Source: Macrostomum hystrix
Taxonomy: Eukaryota > Platyhelminthes > Macrostomidae
DNA: 64,000 bases
NCBI GenBank assembly: GCA_950097015.1
Contig: CATNEN010000001.1
Location: forward strand, 19,968,501-20,032,500
Direction of reading: 5' to 3'
Positions within the stretch are counted from its first letter, which is position 1. The number at the start of each line of letters is the position of its first letter. Shown here in pieces: positions 1-8,136 of this stretch. Under the pieces are notes generated by a model, which did not search any database, was not told where the DNA came from, and worked only from the letters and a program-made list of their open reading frames with translations. The position numbers and the translations under genes are program-made.

Positions 1-634
1 TTGAACGTACTCCAATGGGAGAAGCTGAAGCAGCTAAGGCGCCAACTCGTGCAGGCTGCAGTCAACCGACGAAACGTCACTGCCAAGCTGGGCTCCGACA
101 AGCTCGTAGAAGTCAAGCGAGGAGTCATCTGGCTCAAGCGACTGCCGGAGGACTGCACGGAGGATTTCCTGAGACGGAATTCGATCGAGATGACTCCCCG
201 TCTGTGGCGAGCGCTGTGGTGCCATGTCGACCGGATCAGTAGTGAGCTGAGAGGAAAGTCACCGGAGTGCGAGTACGAGCTGGACCCTCAGGACATCAAG
301 ACCGAGCCGGACATCGAGAATCGGGCGGGCCAACACTCTAGTGAGGATGCGGACGACGAGAAGACGCTGCTGATTTCCGAGTCAGACAACCTCCGAACCG
401 CTTCCAGCTGCAGCCCAACTGTCGACGCCCAAAGCATTCGGCTGCATCCCACAGCAGGACAGCGACCTGTCTAAGGATCCTTACTGGTATCAGGCCCGTG
501 CGGCTGCGGGTCTCAGTGTCAACTGCTTGATTGGAAGCCGCAAGCGCAAACAGCCATGGCCTCTGCGTAGGAGTGATGCGATCAAGTTTCCGAAGCTGAC
601 GGATGACTCAGATGAAAACAAGGACAACGAGTGA
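1..634 (+). pseudogene. Unknown protein upstream of Polinton integrase, partial
   Basis: The reading frame is open from the first base, so the true start lies outside the window. Frame 1 runs to about 474. Frame 2 then continues with coding-like sequence to a TGA at 632-634, so a one-base indel or short unseen intron lies near 400-430. The protein has a tryptophan-rich first third (RLWRALWCHVDRIS), an acidic middle with a sumoylation-like IKTEPD motif, and a tail with an NLS-like RKRKQPWPLRR run. I do not recognise the family. It lies only about 280 bp before the integrase with no inverted repeat between, so it is probably an element-borne gene. A host gene at the insertion site is the alternative. 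Confidence 0.4.
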
Positions 635-915
635 ATTTCCAAGTGACAGTACATGCATCAAATAATTTCTAACTTCATTCATTTGGTCAAATGCGCACTC
701 AGCTTATTATCTATCCAGCCATATTTCAGCAATATAGGCTACAGAGTAATTTTGCTCTGTGCTTCTCGCAATAGCTAATTTAACTGTCTTTTTTGGCTTT
801 ATTTCTCGGTATATGTATCAAGACATTTTATAAACTACATTGTGTCAATACAACTTAAGAAAGTTGCTAAAGACAAAAAATAATATTGATTCTGACATCC
901 TCTTCATGTTGGAAA

Positions 916-1983
916 ATGGAAAAGCTTTACTACAACCCCGCTCAGCCGGCCAGTTTCTCAGGTGCATCAAAGTTGCAGCAGCAACTAGGGAAAAATAATG
1001 AGGTGAAATCTAGAAAATACATTGAGCTGTGGTTAACTGAACAGCCCGTGCACACACTGCACAGGTCGGCTAGAAGGCGCTATCCCAGAGCACCAATCAT
1101 AGTGCGATCCATTGACGATCAATGGGAGCTTGACTTGATTGAGATGATTCCATTCGCAAAGTACAATAATGGCTACAAGTACATTCTCACATGCATTGAT
1201 GTGCTGTCTAAATGTGCATGGGCCAGGCCATTGAAAAATAAATCAGCTGCAGAAGTGCAGTCCGCATTCGAGAGCATTCTGAAATACTCAAAACGCCAGC
1301 CTCGCACAGTCCGCACAGATCAGGGGAAAGAGTTTCTTAACACTACTTTTCGCCAATTCTGCATAGAGCGGGGGATTCTGGCTTTCCCAACCAATAGTGA
1401 GCAGAAAGCAGCCATCATTGAGCGATGGAACAGAACTCTGAAGAGCAAAATTTGGCGGTATTTCACGTACAAAAGCACCCTGCACTGGGTTGACGTGCTG
1501 TCCAAGCTAGTGAAGTCCTACAACAGCACTTACCATAGAAGCATAAAAATGGCGCCAACAAGCGTCTGCAAAGAGAATGAATCTGAGGTCTGGATGAACC
1601 TGTACGATGGGAAAGCAATTGAGACAATAGAGAAGCTGAAGAAACCGAAATTCTGCGACAATCAGTTAGTGAGAATTTCCAATGCACCCAGGGTGTTCCG
1701 AAAGGGCTACAAGGCCAACTGGAGCGAGGAAGTGTACACTGTGGTGGCCAGGGCCCCGAAGCACTACCCGTACATGTACAAGATTAGAGACATGAAGGGG
1801 GAAGAGATTCGAGGCCTCTTCCATGAGCATGAGCTGCAGGCTGTTCCGGACTCACAGCGGTTGTATGTGATTGAAAAGATTTTGAAGACTGAGAAACGTC
1901 ATGGAAAAATCCGATATCTTGTGAAGTGGGCCGGCTACAACTCCACCGGGTGGGTGGATGAAAAGGACTTAAGAAAAGTCTAG
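916..1983 (+). CDS. INT: Polinton integrase, DDE core plus chromodomain
   Basis: Retroviral-type integrase of about 355 aa that would join element ends to host DNA in the nucleus. The start at 916 (MEKLYYNPAQP) is preferred over an upstream TTG because Polinton integrases usually begin close to this motif. Catalytic residues are visible: D in QWELDLIEM, D in RTDQGKEF, and E in AAIIERWNRT about 35 residues on. The C-terminus is a chromodomain (IRYLVKWAGYNSTGWV) that could bind modified histone tails. The frame is intact. In P2 only the last 21 codons of the chromodomain survive, at 52,282-52,347. Confidence 0.92.
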   Translation: MEKLYYNPAQPASFSGASKLQQQLGKNNEVKSRKYIELWLTEQPVHTLHRSARRRYPRAPIIVRSIDDQWELDLIEMIPFAKYNNGYKYILTCIDVLSKCAWARPLKNKSAAEVQSAFESILKYSKRQPRTVRTDQGKEFLNTTFRQFCIERGILAFPTNSEQKAAIIERWNRTLKSKIWRYFTYKSTLHWVDVLSKLVKSYNSTYHRSIKMAPTSVCKENESEVWMNLYDGKAIETIEKLKKPKFCDNQLVRISNAPRVFRKGYKANWSEEVYTVVARAPKHYPYMYKIRDMKGEEIRGLFHEHELQAVPDSQRLYVIEKILKTEKRHGKIRYLVKWAGYNSTGWVDEKDLRKV

Positions 1984-2020
1984 TAGTAAACCTATTTCGG
2001 TGATAAAGGTATTTTCTATT

Positions 2021-2850
2021 ATGAGAAACATTGTTATCAACAGTGAACATGCTGAAGGTACTTCTAGTGACTTTCATTTTCACCTGCCTTCACCTATTTA
2101 CTTGGATCGAAATGTGGACTATGAGGCTGGTCTGGTTGAAATCCATCTGCCTGTTGCATGGTTCAATCTTGACGAACCTTACTGCATCACTGTCTCAGTT
2201 GGAAGAGAGCACGAGGCCCTGGTTCTTCAACCTGGACGCTTTGCTAGAGTGGAGGAGCTGGTGGAGTGCCTGAATGAGCTGCTGACCAACTCTGAGTCTC
2301 TGTTCTTTGATGCGAGAAGCGACAGAGATGCTGAAATGGAGGCAGACAAATCGGGTCTGCTGGGGCGGCGTGGTAGTGCAAGAGAGTTCGCTATAAAATT
2401 TGAAATATGCAACTCAAGAACTGTTGTGCAAAACAGTACCGCGGAAGCAGAGCTGTTTCTTCCTCCTAACAAAATTCTGCAGTGGCTTGGATTCGGAAGT
2501 CAAGCAGTTACGATCCGACCTGGTCGCTTTGTGTCAAAGCATTACATTGGCTGCCCACGCACCAGCTAAATAATGTCCACTGCAGCATTGTTGAATCAAC
2601 TAACTGCAACTGCAGCTCCCTGCTGAGAACTGTTAGCATGAATTCTGAAATTGAATGGGGTTACTATCTGAGCAAAGTGTTTAAGAAAACGACATTCTTT
2701 CCGATTCAGAGAGTCAATTTCCTACAAAGTATTCGAATTCAACTGCGAGACATTTTTGACTGCACATTTATCGCGCAGACTTGCAGTCCTGTTTTGCTGA
2801 CCGTTCAGATTCGCGAAAAAAAATTCAATGAATTATCAGCAGCTGATTAG
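2021..2850 (+). pseudogene. Penton-like minor capsid protein, frameshifted
   Basis: Homologue of the intact P2 gene at 52,381-53,190, which I take to be the Polinton minor capsid (single jelly-roll, penton-like) protein. It begins MRNIVINSEHAEG and has the conserved block SPIYLDRNVDYEAGLVEIHL. Relative to P2 a single base is missing near 2,568 (CCCACGCACCAGCTAAATAA). This stops the first frame at 2,569; the rest continues in another frame to 2,850. A second one-base loss in an A run near 2,818 moves the natural stop. Assignment rests on gene order and family resemblance, since no jelly-roll can be proved by eye. Confidence 0.75.
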
Positions 2851-3136
2851 GCAATACTCGGGAGCTCAAACAGGAGCTCAAAAGTCAGTACTTTATGGCT
2901 GCGGGAGTTCTCCAGGGCTTATGACGTACCAGCCTCCACCAGATGCTTCATCATCATCATTAACAGGGCTGATCAATAGCAGCCGTGGCAAAACAAAAAG
3001 TCCTAAGAAATCGAAACGAAAGCAGAAAAAAAATGAAAGAAGAATCAACTAGCCGGAACACTAGTCGCAAGAGAGGAAGGAAGACAAAGACTGGCAAGAA
3101 AAAGCTTAAGAAAAGGACTGACAAGAAAAGGAAAGC
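2828..3136 (+). pseudogene. Lysine-rich core-like protein, truncated and frameshifted
   Basis: Begins MNYQQLIRQYSGAQT, as does the intact 127-aa P2 homologue (53,187-53,570). A tyrosine/glycine-rich head (LYGCGSSPGL) precedes a lysine/arginine-rich tail. The frame stops at 3,052, while basic coding-like sequence continues in another frame. It then ends abruptly at an AACCA motif (3,137-3,141), where a deletion has joined it to the MCP. Small, very basic proteins next to capsid genes may condense genomes in virions, as adenovirus core proteins do. That role is inference. Confidence 0.6.
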
Positions 3137-4087
3137 AACCAGCGAATCGTCTCTGGGGGTGACCAGCTGTACCCGTACCATGCCTACTTCAAAGCACTGA
3201 TGGGCTCATCCGATGCCCAGCAACTCAAATTTCACCCTGCCGGTTTCTTGGAACCCGACTCAGCTGATGAGGACCACACTGAGAACCACAGGACCTCCCA
3301 ATGGAGGGAATATGTGGGACCACTCCTTAGCGACATTTTCCAGTGCCCTGTGTTTCTGCTGAACAATTTGCACCTGCACATCAAACTGGTGCCCAGTGAC
3401 GGAGCATTTGGAATCAGAGCTCCAGCCGCCAACAACACCGCCTACAGGATGGAAATATCGCACTGCATCCTCTATCTCCGCCGAGTCAAAGTTCTGCCCC
3501 ACATCAGCTTGGCTCACGAGCAGGGGCTGGCTAATCAGAATGCGCTCTACCCAATTGAGCGAACTGAAATGCAAAACTTCATCCTGCCCCAGGGAATTCA
3601 GTCAAAAAATATTGAAGGATTCACGCACGGAAAGCTCCCGAAATTCATCATGCTGGCCTTCGTCAACCACCGAGCCTTCAATGGGCACCATCATTCCAGC
3701 CCGTTCCAGTTCCAAAACTTCAACCTGAGTCAGCTTGCTCTCAAGAAAGGGGGTGAATCCATGTGCCACGGGGCATTTACACCTGAGAACAATTCGTTTG
3801 TCAGAGAATATTTGCACTACCTGAAAAGCTGTCAATCTGCGAGCCACACCAACTCGGTTCCATCGATTCCCTACCAGCTCTTCTCGAACGAGAACACTGT
3901 GTTCGCATTCGATCTGACACCCGAGGGAGCGGCTCTGTGGTACGGGCAGAAGGAGGGAAACCTGCGGCTGGAGATTCGGTTCCGACAGGCCTTGGATGAA
4001 GCCGTGTCCCTGATTGTCATGTGTGTGTATGACTCACTGATTGAGGTCACCAAGCACAGGGAGCTATTGCTGGACTATTCATCTTAA
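3137..4087 (+). pseudogene. MCP: Polinton major capsid protein, N-terminus deleted
   Basis: Frame open from about 3,142 to TAA at 4,085-4,087; first internal ATG at 3,200. It corresponds to residues from about 114 to 427 of the P2 MCP (53,574-54,857), the family often annotated as F54H12.2-like, the Polinton double jelly-roll MCP. Hallmarks include LYPYHAYFKALM and LLNNLHLHIKLVPSDGAFGI. The first part of the capsid protein is missing through a 399-bp deletion at AACCA microhomology, so it is unlikely to assemble. The remaining 0.95 kb is about 97-98% identical to P2, well above its neighbours. Confidence 0.85.
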
Positions 4088-4632
4088 TGAAAGTTGATAT
4101 GGATGCCCTTCAGCTGCGTTCTCTTGCTAGATCCTTCCTGCCCAGCAATCGAATCTTGATAATCACCCTTTGCTTAAAGCAAAAGACCTGGATAATAAAC
4201 TGGGATGAAGGAAGAATGCGTGAGAAAATTCCCAATCACAACAGAATCAGCAGCTTCTTCTTGATAAAACACAGCGTCTCGTTTGGACACTGGGTTGCAT
4301 GTTTTGTTGGCAATGGAAATGTAGTTGAATTATTTGATTCTCTCGGTTGGAATGCACAGACTCTGAGTGCCATCCACCATTTTTTTGCTAATAAATTCAA
4401 GTTTCCTTTCCGCATGCTTTGCAATGTTAACCGAATCCAATGCAGTCAGTCGGACAAGTGCGGACTTTTCTGTCTCTATTTTGCATATCAAAGATTTCTT
4501 TTGAAGCGATCATTCGAATGGATTCTGCGAAATCTACACGTGAAAGAAAACTGCCCGTTGAATGACAGAATGCTTTGTCAGTTTGAAGCCAGCTTAAGAA
4601 AAAGAGGTTTATGGCGAAAAAGAAATAGTTGA
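4087..4632 (+). CDS. PRO: Adenain-like cysteine protease
   Basis: Protein of 181 aa whose ATG overlaps the MCP stop (TAATG). Ulp1/adenovirus-protease type signatures are seen in order: His in FGHWVACF, acidic residue in VVELFDSLGW, Gln in IQCSQSDKCG and nucleophilic Cys in DKCGLFCLYF. Polinton proteases of this type are thought to mature capsid proteins. The frame is intact, and the overlap with the MCP suggests compact virus-like packing. The P2 homologue is at 54,857-55,405, and nucleotide similarity between them is clearly lower than in the MCP. Confidence 0.9.
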   Translation: MKVDMDALQLRSLARSFLPSNRILIITLCLKQKTWIINWDEGRMREKIPNHNRISSFFLIKHSVSFGHWVACFVGNGNVVELFDSLGWNAQTLSAIHHFFANKFKFPFRMLCNVNRIQCSQSDKCGLFCLYFAYQRFLLKRSFEWILRNLHVKENCPLNDRMLCQFEASLRKRGLWRKRNS

Positions 4633-4649
4633 AATAAAGCCTAAGTGAG

Positions 4650-5303
4650 ATGGAGTCAGAAAGAGTGTACTATGATGTCCGCCTGCGACAGGGCAGCTGC
4701 ATGATGGTCTGCGGACCCACCAATGCTGGAAAGACAACCTTCGTGAAGCATCTAATACAGTACAGGGATGTATTATTCGACATCCAGCCTGGGAGAGTGC
4801 TCTGGTACTATGGAATCGCACAGCCAGCGCATGCTGAGTTGAGCAGTCTTGGTGTGCAATTGTATCAGGGATTACCCACTAACTTTGAGAGCTCATTGAT
4901 GAGCAATGCTCTGGTCATTTTTGATGACATGATTGATGAAACTTCTAACTCTGCCTCAATGCGAAATATTTTCACTGGACTCGCCCATCACCTGCCATGC
5001 TTTCTTGTAATGCTCACTCAGAATATGTTTTTCAAGGGCAAGGAGTTGCGGACCATGAGCTTGAACGCGATGTACTATGTGATCCTAAAAAACCCCAGAG
5101 ACCAGCTGCAGATCGCTGCATTGGGCAGGCAGTGCTTTCCAGAGAAGCCTGGCTTCCTGCTTGAGGTCTTCAAGCATGTCACAGCGCAGGGCAGGGGGAG
5201 CTACCTGTTTCTGGACTTTCACCCTTGCACTCCCGATGAGCTGCGAGTGCGAGCCAGAATTCTGCCCAATCAGGCCACATCTGGTTTATGCTTAAGAATA
5301 TAG
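4650..5303 (+). CDS. ATP: Genome-packaging ATPase, FtsK/HerA-A32 type
   Basis: Protein of 217 aa with Walker A GPTNAGKTTF near residue 25 and Walker B ALVIFDDMIDE near residue 88, followed by a sensor-like LVMLTQNMFF. This is the Polinton A32-like packaging ATPase, which would pump DNA into capsids. It begins 17 bp after the protease stop and is intact. P2 carries a homologue of 215 aa at 55,418-56,065 with about 90% nucleotide identity by eye. Confidence 0.9.
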   Translation: MESERVYYDVRLRQGSCMMVCGPTNAGKTTFVKHLIQYRDVLFDIQPGRVLWYYGIAQPAHAELSSLGVQLYQGLPTNFESSLMSNALVIFDDMIDETSNSASMRNIFTGLAHHLPCFLVMLTQNMFFKGKELRTMSLNAMYYVILKNPRDQLQIAALGRQCFPEKPGFLLEVFKHVTAQGRGSYLFLDFHPCTPDELRVRARILPNQATSGLCLRI

Positions 5304-5338
5304 GTTGAGAAATGCTATTAGCCTGAATTATTGCGACT

Positions 5339-5662
5339 ATGGAAGTGTTCGAAGCTCATCAAAGTTTATTTGAAGTCCTTGCCTCACACAAATATACAAT
5401 TAGCCTCAAGCGCACAATAATACAGCTGAGTCCGAAAGAAGCTTGCACTTTTCTTGTCGAGGCCTGCCACAACCTATTGGAAGAGAATTTGCCATTTTCT
5501 CTTGTTGAAAAGACAGCGCTATTGAAATCTAAAAATATAATCCGCAAGATTGCCCGGCAAAGAAAACAGAGTGACTTACTCAAAGCTTCTTTTATCAGAA
5601 TCCTCCCCATTCTGCTGAAACTTGTGAAAAAGAAGAGGAAAAGAGATGCACAAATTCAATGA
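5339..5662 (+). CDS. Small basic conserved Polinton protein
   Basis: Protein of 107 aa starting MEVFEAHQSLFEVL and ending in a lysine-rich tail (LLKLVKKKRKRDAQIQ). The pattern of a hydrophobic helix, an ACHNLLEENLPF-like segment and a basic C-terminus resembles a small Polinton/adintovirus protein found near the capsid genes. Its function is unknown to me. The reading frame is intact in both copies (P2: 56,106-56,411), which argues that it is a real gene. It overlaps the next frame by 17 bp if that gene starts at 5,646. Confidence 0.65.
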   Translation: MEVFEAHQSLFEVLASHKYTISLKRTIIQLSPKEACTFLVEACHNLLEENLPFSLVEKTALLKSKNIIRKIARQRKQSDLLKASFIRILPILLKLVKKKRKRDAQIQ

Positions 5663-6323
5663 GATGGTTCTGATCTCAAGGTCCGAGTATGAAATGCTGA
5701 GGAGGAGTGCCAAGCCCATTGAGTCTGTGAGTGACACGGCCATAAAGCAGGCACAGATGAAATGCGATGATATCCTGTTGGCCCAAGACTGCCCAGATGA
5801 TTTGAAGACAGCCCTGTACCAGAGTGCAATGCAAAGCTTGCTGGCAAAGCGAAAGCAGACAGGAAAGGAAGCTGCATCAGAAGAGAAGAAAGCGAAGTTG
5901 ATGAAGGCTGAGATGCCTCAAAGAAGCTGGGAGGAAAAGATCTGCCAGTCAGTGCCACAGAAGCTCAAACCGAGGGCTCGGAGTCTATGGGCCATCCTAT
6001 CTGACAGCCAGTCTGCTATCCGGGTGTCCGATAATGGAGAGGTGAACATTTCTGGGAACTCGATTCCTAACTCAAACATTGTCGATTTGATTCTGCACAC
6101 AGTGAAGGACTCAAAAAGTTCTGGTCAGCCTGTTGGATGGCCCGCTTTCAGTGACTTGCTTCGCCAAAAAAATCTCAATGTGCCTATGTCAGCTGTTGGA
6201 AAATCTGTACATCAAGAAATTTTTGATACAATTGAAGATGCACAGCCTTCACTCAAAGGATTGGGCAACAGGTCTGCATGGCTGAGGTTGAACAGGGGGA
6301 GAAAACAGTATTTAAGAAAGTAA
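5646..6323 (+). CDS. Conserved Polinton protein with SNIVDLI motif
   Basis: Frame of 225 aa. The start may be 5,646 (MHKFNEM) or the internal ATG at 5,664 (MVLISRSEYEML). A central lysine-rich linker separates an N-terminal helical region from a C-terminal domain with CQSVPQKLKPRARSLW, a turn (RVSDNGEVNISGNSIP) and NSNIVDLILHTV. This matches a family I recall from animal Polintons, of unknown virion or replication role. It is intact here but broken by a one-base loss in P2 (56,413-57,101). Confidence 0.65.
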   Translation: MHKFNEMVLISRSEYEMLRRSAKPIESVSDTAIKQAQMKCDDILLAQDCPDDLKTALYQSAMQSLLAKRKQTGKEAASEEKKAKLMKAEMPQRSWEEKICQSVPQKLKPRARSLWAILSDSQSAIRVSDNGEVNISGNSIPNSNIVDLILHTVKDSKSSGQPVGWPAFSDLLRQKNLNVPMSAVGKSVHQEIFDTIEDAQPSLKGLGNRSAWLRLNRGRKQYLRK

Positions 6324-6364
6324 CGATCATCGAATTATGCCGGTTTCGAGGCACTCGCTTGAGC

Positions 6365-7216
6365 ATGAACTACATAGACATTCAGGGCTTCCCGTGCGAT
6401 GGAGAGAAGGATGACTTCATCGTGAAGGAGTTGGCGATCCTTGAAGTCAGGAAAGGAAGCTATCACCTTTCACACCACGTGTACGCTCCACCGTATGATT
6501 GGCAGAGAGTTTCACCTGACATGCGAATGTACTACAAACAGCTTTCGAAAAATCTACATAAATTCAAGTGGACCGATGGAACCCGGCCATATTTGCAATT
6601 AGCTGACGACATTGTGAGCATTGGTAGCGGCGTCAACTGGACAAGCGGAGAGAAAAAATCGATTTTTCTAACTGAGTTGTTGGGCAGACTGGTCTACAAC
6701 TTAGACGATTTGGTCTCACATTCTAACAAAGACTCTGATACCGCATGTGCAGTGAGCAACTCATTGCTGTACTACAGCTGGCTGAAACCAACAGCTTGCA
6801 TCAACTTAAGAAGCGACAAGTGCTCATGGCATAGAAGCTCAAGCAATTGCAGTAGCAGCAGCAGCCAGACTTGCAATCAGAATGATGATCAAAGGCGCTG
6901 CAACCTTGAGAATCACCAACCTGGTTGGTGGAGTGGATCTGAGACTGACTGGAGGCAGAGGCGCCCAGCTTCCTCTAAGGGAGCTGGCTCTCAGCATGGC
7001 TTATGTGATCTACCGACCCGTGTGGCCCAGAGAGCTCATCAAGCAGATGCGGAATCCCAGAGTTACCCTACTGCTCTACCCTACTGGGCAACTGAGCATC
7101 TGTGGCGCAAAGAGCTACGCCGACTCGGTCAGGGCTGCCCGGCGCTTCGTCGCTATGCTGCATCGCCGAGTGCCGGCTCAGCTGCTGCCTCGTCAAGCTT
7201 TCGGTGTGAGGATTAA
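6365..7216 (+). CDS. Exonuclease-like Polinton protein (uncertain function)
   Basis: Start at 6,365 (MNYIDIQGFPCDG), also an ATG in P2 (57,139). The block YIDIQGF, HHVYAPPYDW, KWTDGTRPY and VNWTSGEKK resembles a protein common in insect and other animal Polintons. The early D and later conserved positions suggest a DnaQ-like fold, but that is inference. After about residue 165 the sequence is low complexity, and from 6,882 it overlaps the TBP-like gene in another frame. The frame nevertheless stays open to 7,216, and to the corresponding point in P2, so the true C-terminus is uncertain. Confidence 0.6.
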   Translation: MNYIDIQGFPCDGEKDDFIVKELAILEVRKGSYHLSHHVYAPPYDWQRVSPDMRMYYKQLSKNLHKFKWTDGTRPYLQLADDIVSIGSGVNWTSGEKKSIFLTELLGRLVYNLDDLVSHSNKDSDTACAVSNSLLYYSWLKPTACINLRSDKCSWHRSSSNCSSSSSQTCNQNDDQRRCNLENHQPGWWSGSETDWRQRRPASSKGAGSQHGLCDLPTRVAQRAHQADAESQSYPTALPYWATEHLWRKELRRLGQGCPALRRYAASPSAGSAAASSSFRCED

Positions 7217-7457
7217 GACTATCACTGCGCATGGAAAACTTGCAATTCAAAATGTGCTAAATCTAACAAGTTTGTCACATCTGCTACCAAATGCTGAATA
7301 TGAACCCGAATCATTTTCTGCTTTAATTTTCAAATTACGATTTTGCAAGTGTCTGCTTTTTCACAGTGGCTCATTTGTTCTAAGCGGTGCTCGATCTTTG
7401 AATCAGCTACGAACCGACAGCATCCGTCTGCGCGAATTAGTTTTTTCTCTATTATAA
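6882..7457 (+). CDS. TATA-binding-protein-like protein (two TBP repeats)
   Basis: Protein of 191 aa. It reads as the two-fold repeated TBP saddle. Repeat 1 has RITNLVGGVDLRL, then RNPRVTLLLYPTGQLSICGA and KSYADSVRAARRF, matching the TBP pattern of a strand, PR-T-L-F-SG---GAK, then a helix. Repeat 2 (about residues 105-191) has an IKTITAHGKL strand, YEPESFSALIFKLR and HSGSFVLSGARS, matching YEPELFPGLIYR and SGKVVLTGAK. Its role would be promoter recognition for late or own genes in the nucleus. It overlaps the upstream frame by about 335 bp and is convergent with PolB. It is open in both element copies. Confidence 0.75.
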   Translation: MMIKGAATLRITNLVGGVDLRLTGGRGAQLPLRELALSMAYVIYRPVWPRELIKQMRNPRVTLLLYPTGQLSICGAKSYADSVRAARRFVAMLHRRVPAQLLPRQAFGVRIKTITAHGKLAIQNVLNLTSLSHLLPNAEYEPESFSALIFKLRFCKCLLFHSGSFVLSGARSLNQLRTDSIRLRELVFSLL

Positions 7458-8136
7458 AATATAATCGGAAAATAATTTATCACGCACTTTGTTTGTCGCC
7501 ATACGGTTGACAAAAACAACGTTAACTGGAGCTCAAACTTCTTCAAGATGTATTTATTACATTTATTATCCTCAACAAGTTGAATATGAAACAAAAAGAT
7601 TGAAAACCCAACCGTAATGTAACCGAACATGAAATTAATAAAAAAACATTTTAATACACAATTAAAGAAGCAAATGACGTTGAAAATGAGAAACCCCGGA
7701 TGCAAACATTTAGCCCATACTGAAAAAAAAACTGCCTATGACAACGCAGATAAAAAAAGCAACTAATTTGCATCCTTATCGAGATGAGGAAGGATGATCA
7801 CTAAGTTGATTTTACTTTAACGAGAGAATTAAAATTGTTACAGAGAAACGAGATTTTAATTAAAAAAATTAAAAATTAAAAAATAAGTTCAATTTATTTG
7901 TATCACGCGTTCTTCAAATGGAAACATTTGAAACAATTACTATTCAGATGCAACGCTGGCATGAATGAAAAAAGTAGTATTAGTAGTCTCCGAAACAAGA
8001 TCCAACATACTGAGCATGCTAGCAAATCTGAGCATTCCAGAAACAGAAAACTGTTTAAAATTTAAAAGTAAAAACGACAATTAAAAAAGCAACAATTGTC
8101 CACGACAACTTCTAGCCGTCACTACTTTTTATGAAG
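7458..8136. other. AT-rich gap between convergent P1 genes
   Basis: No reading frame or structured RNA stands out. The stretch has many A/T runs (for example around 7,855-7,890), as expected for 3' ends and polyadenylation signals of the two converging transcription units, TBP-like (+) and PolB (-). Confidence 0.6.
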
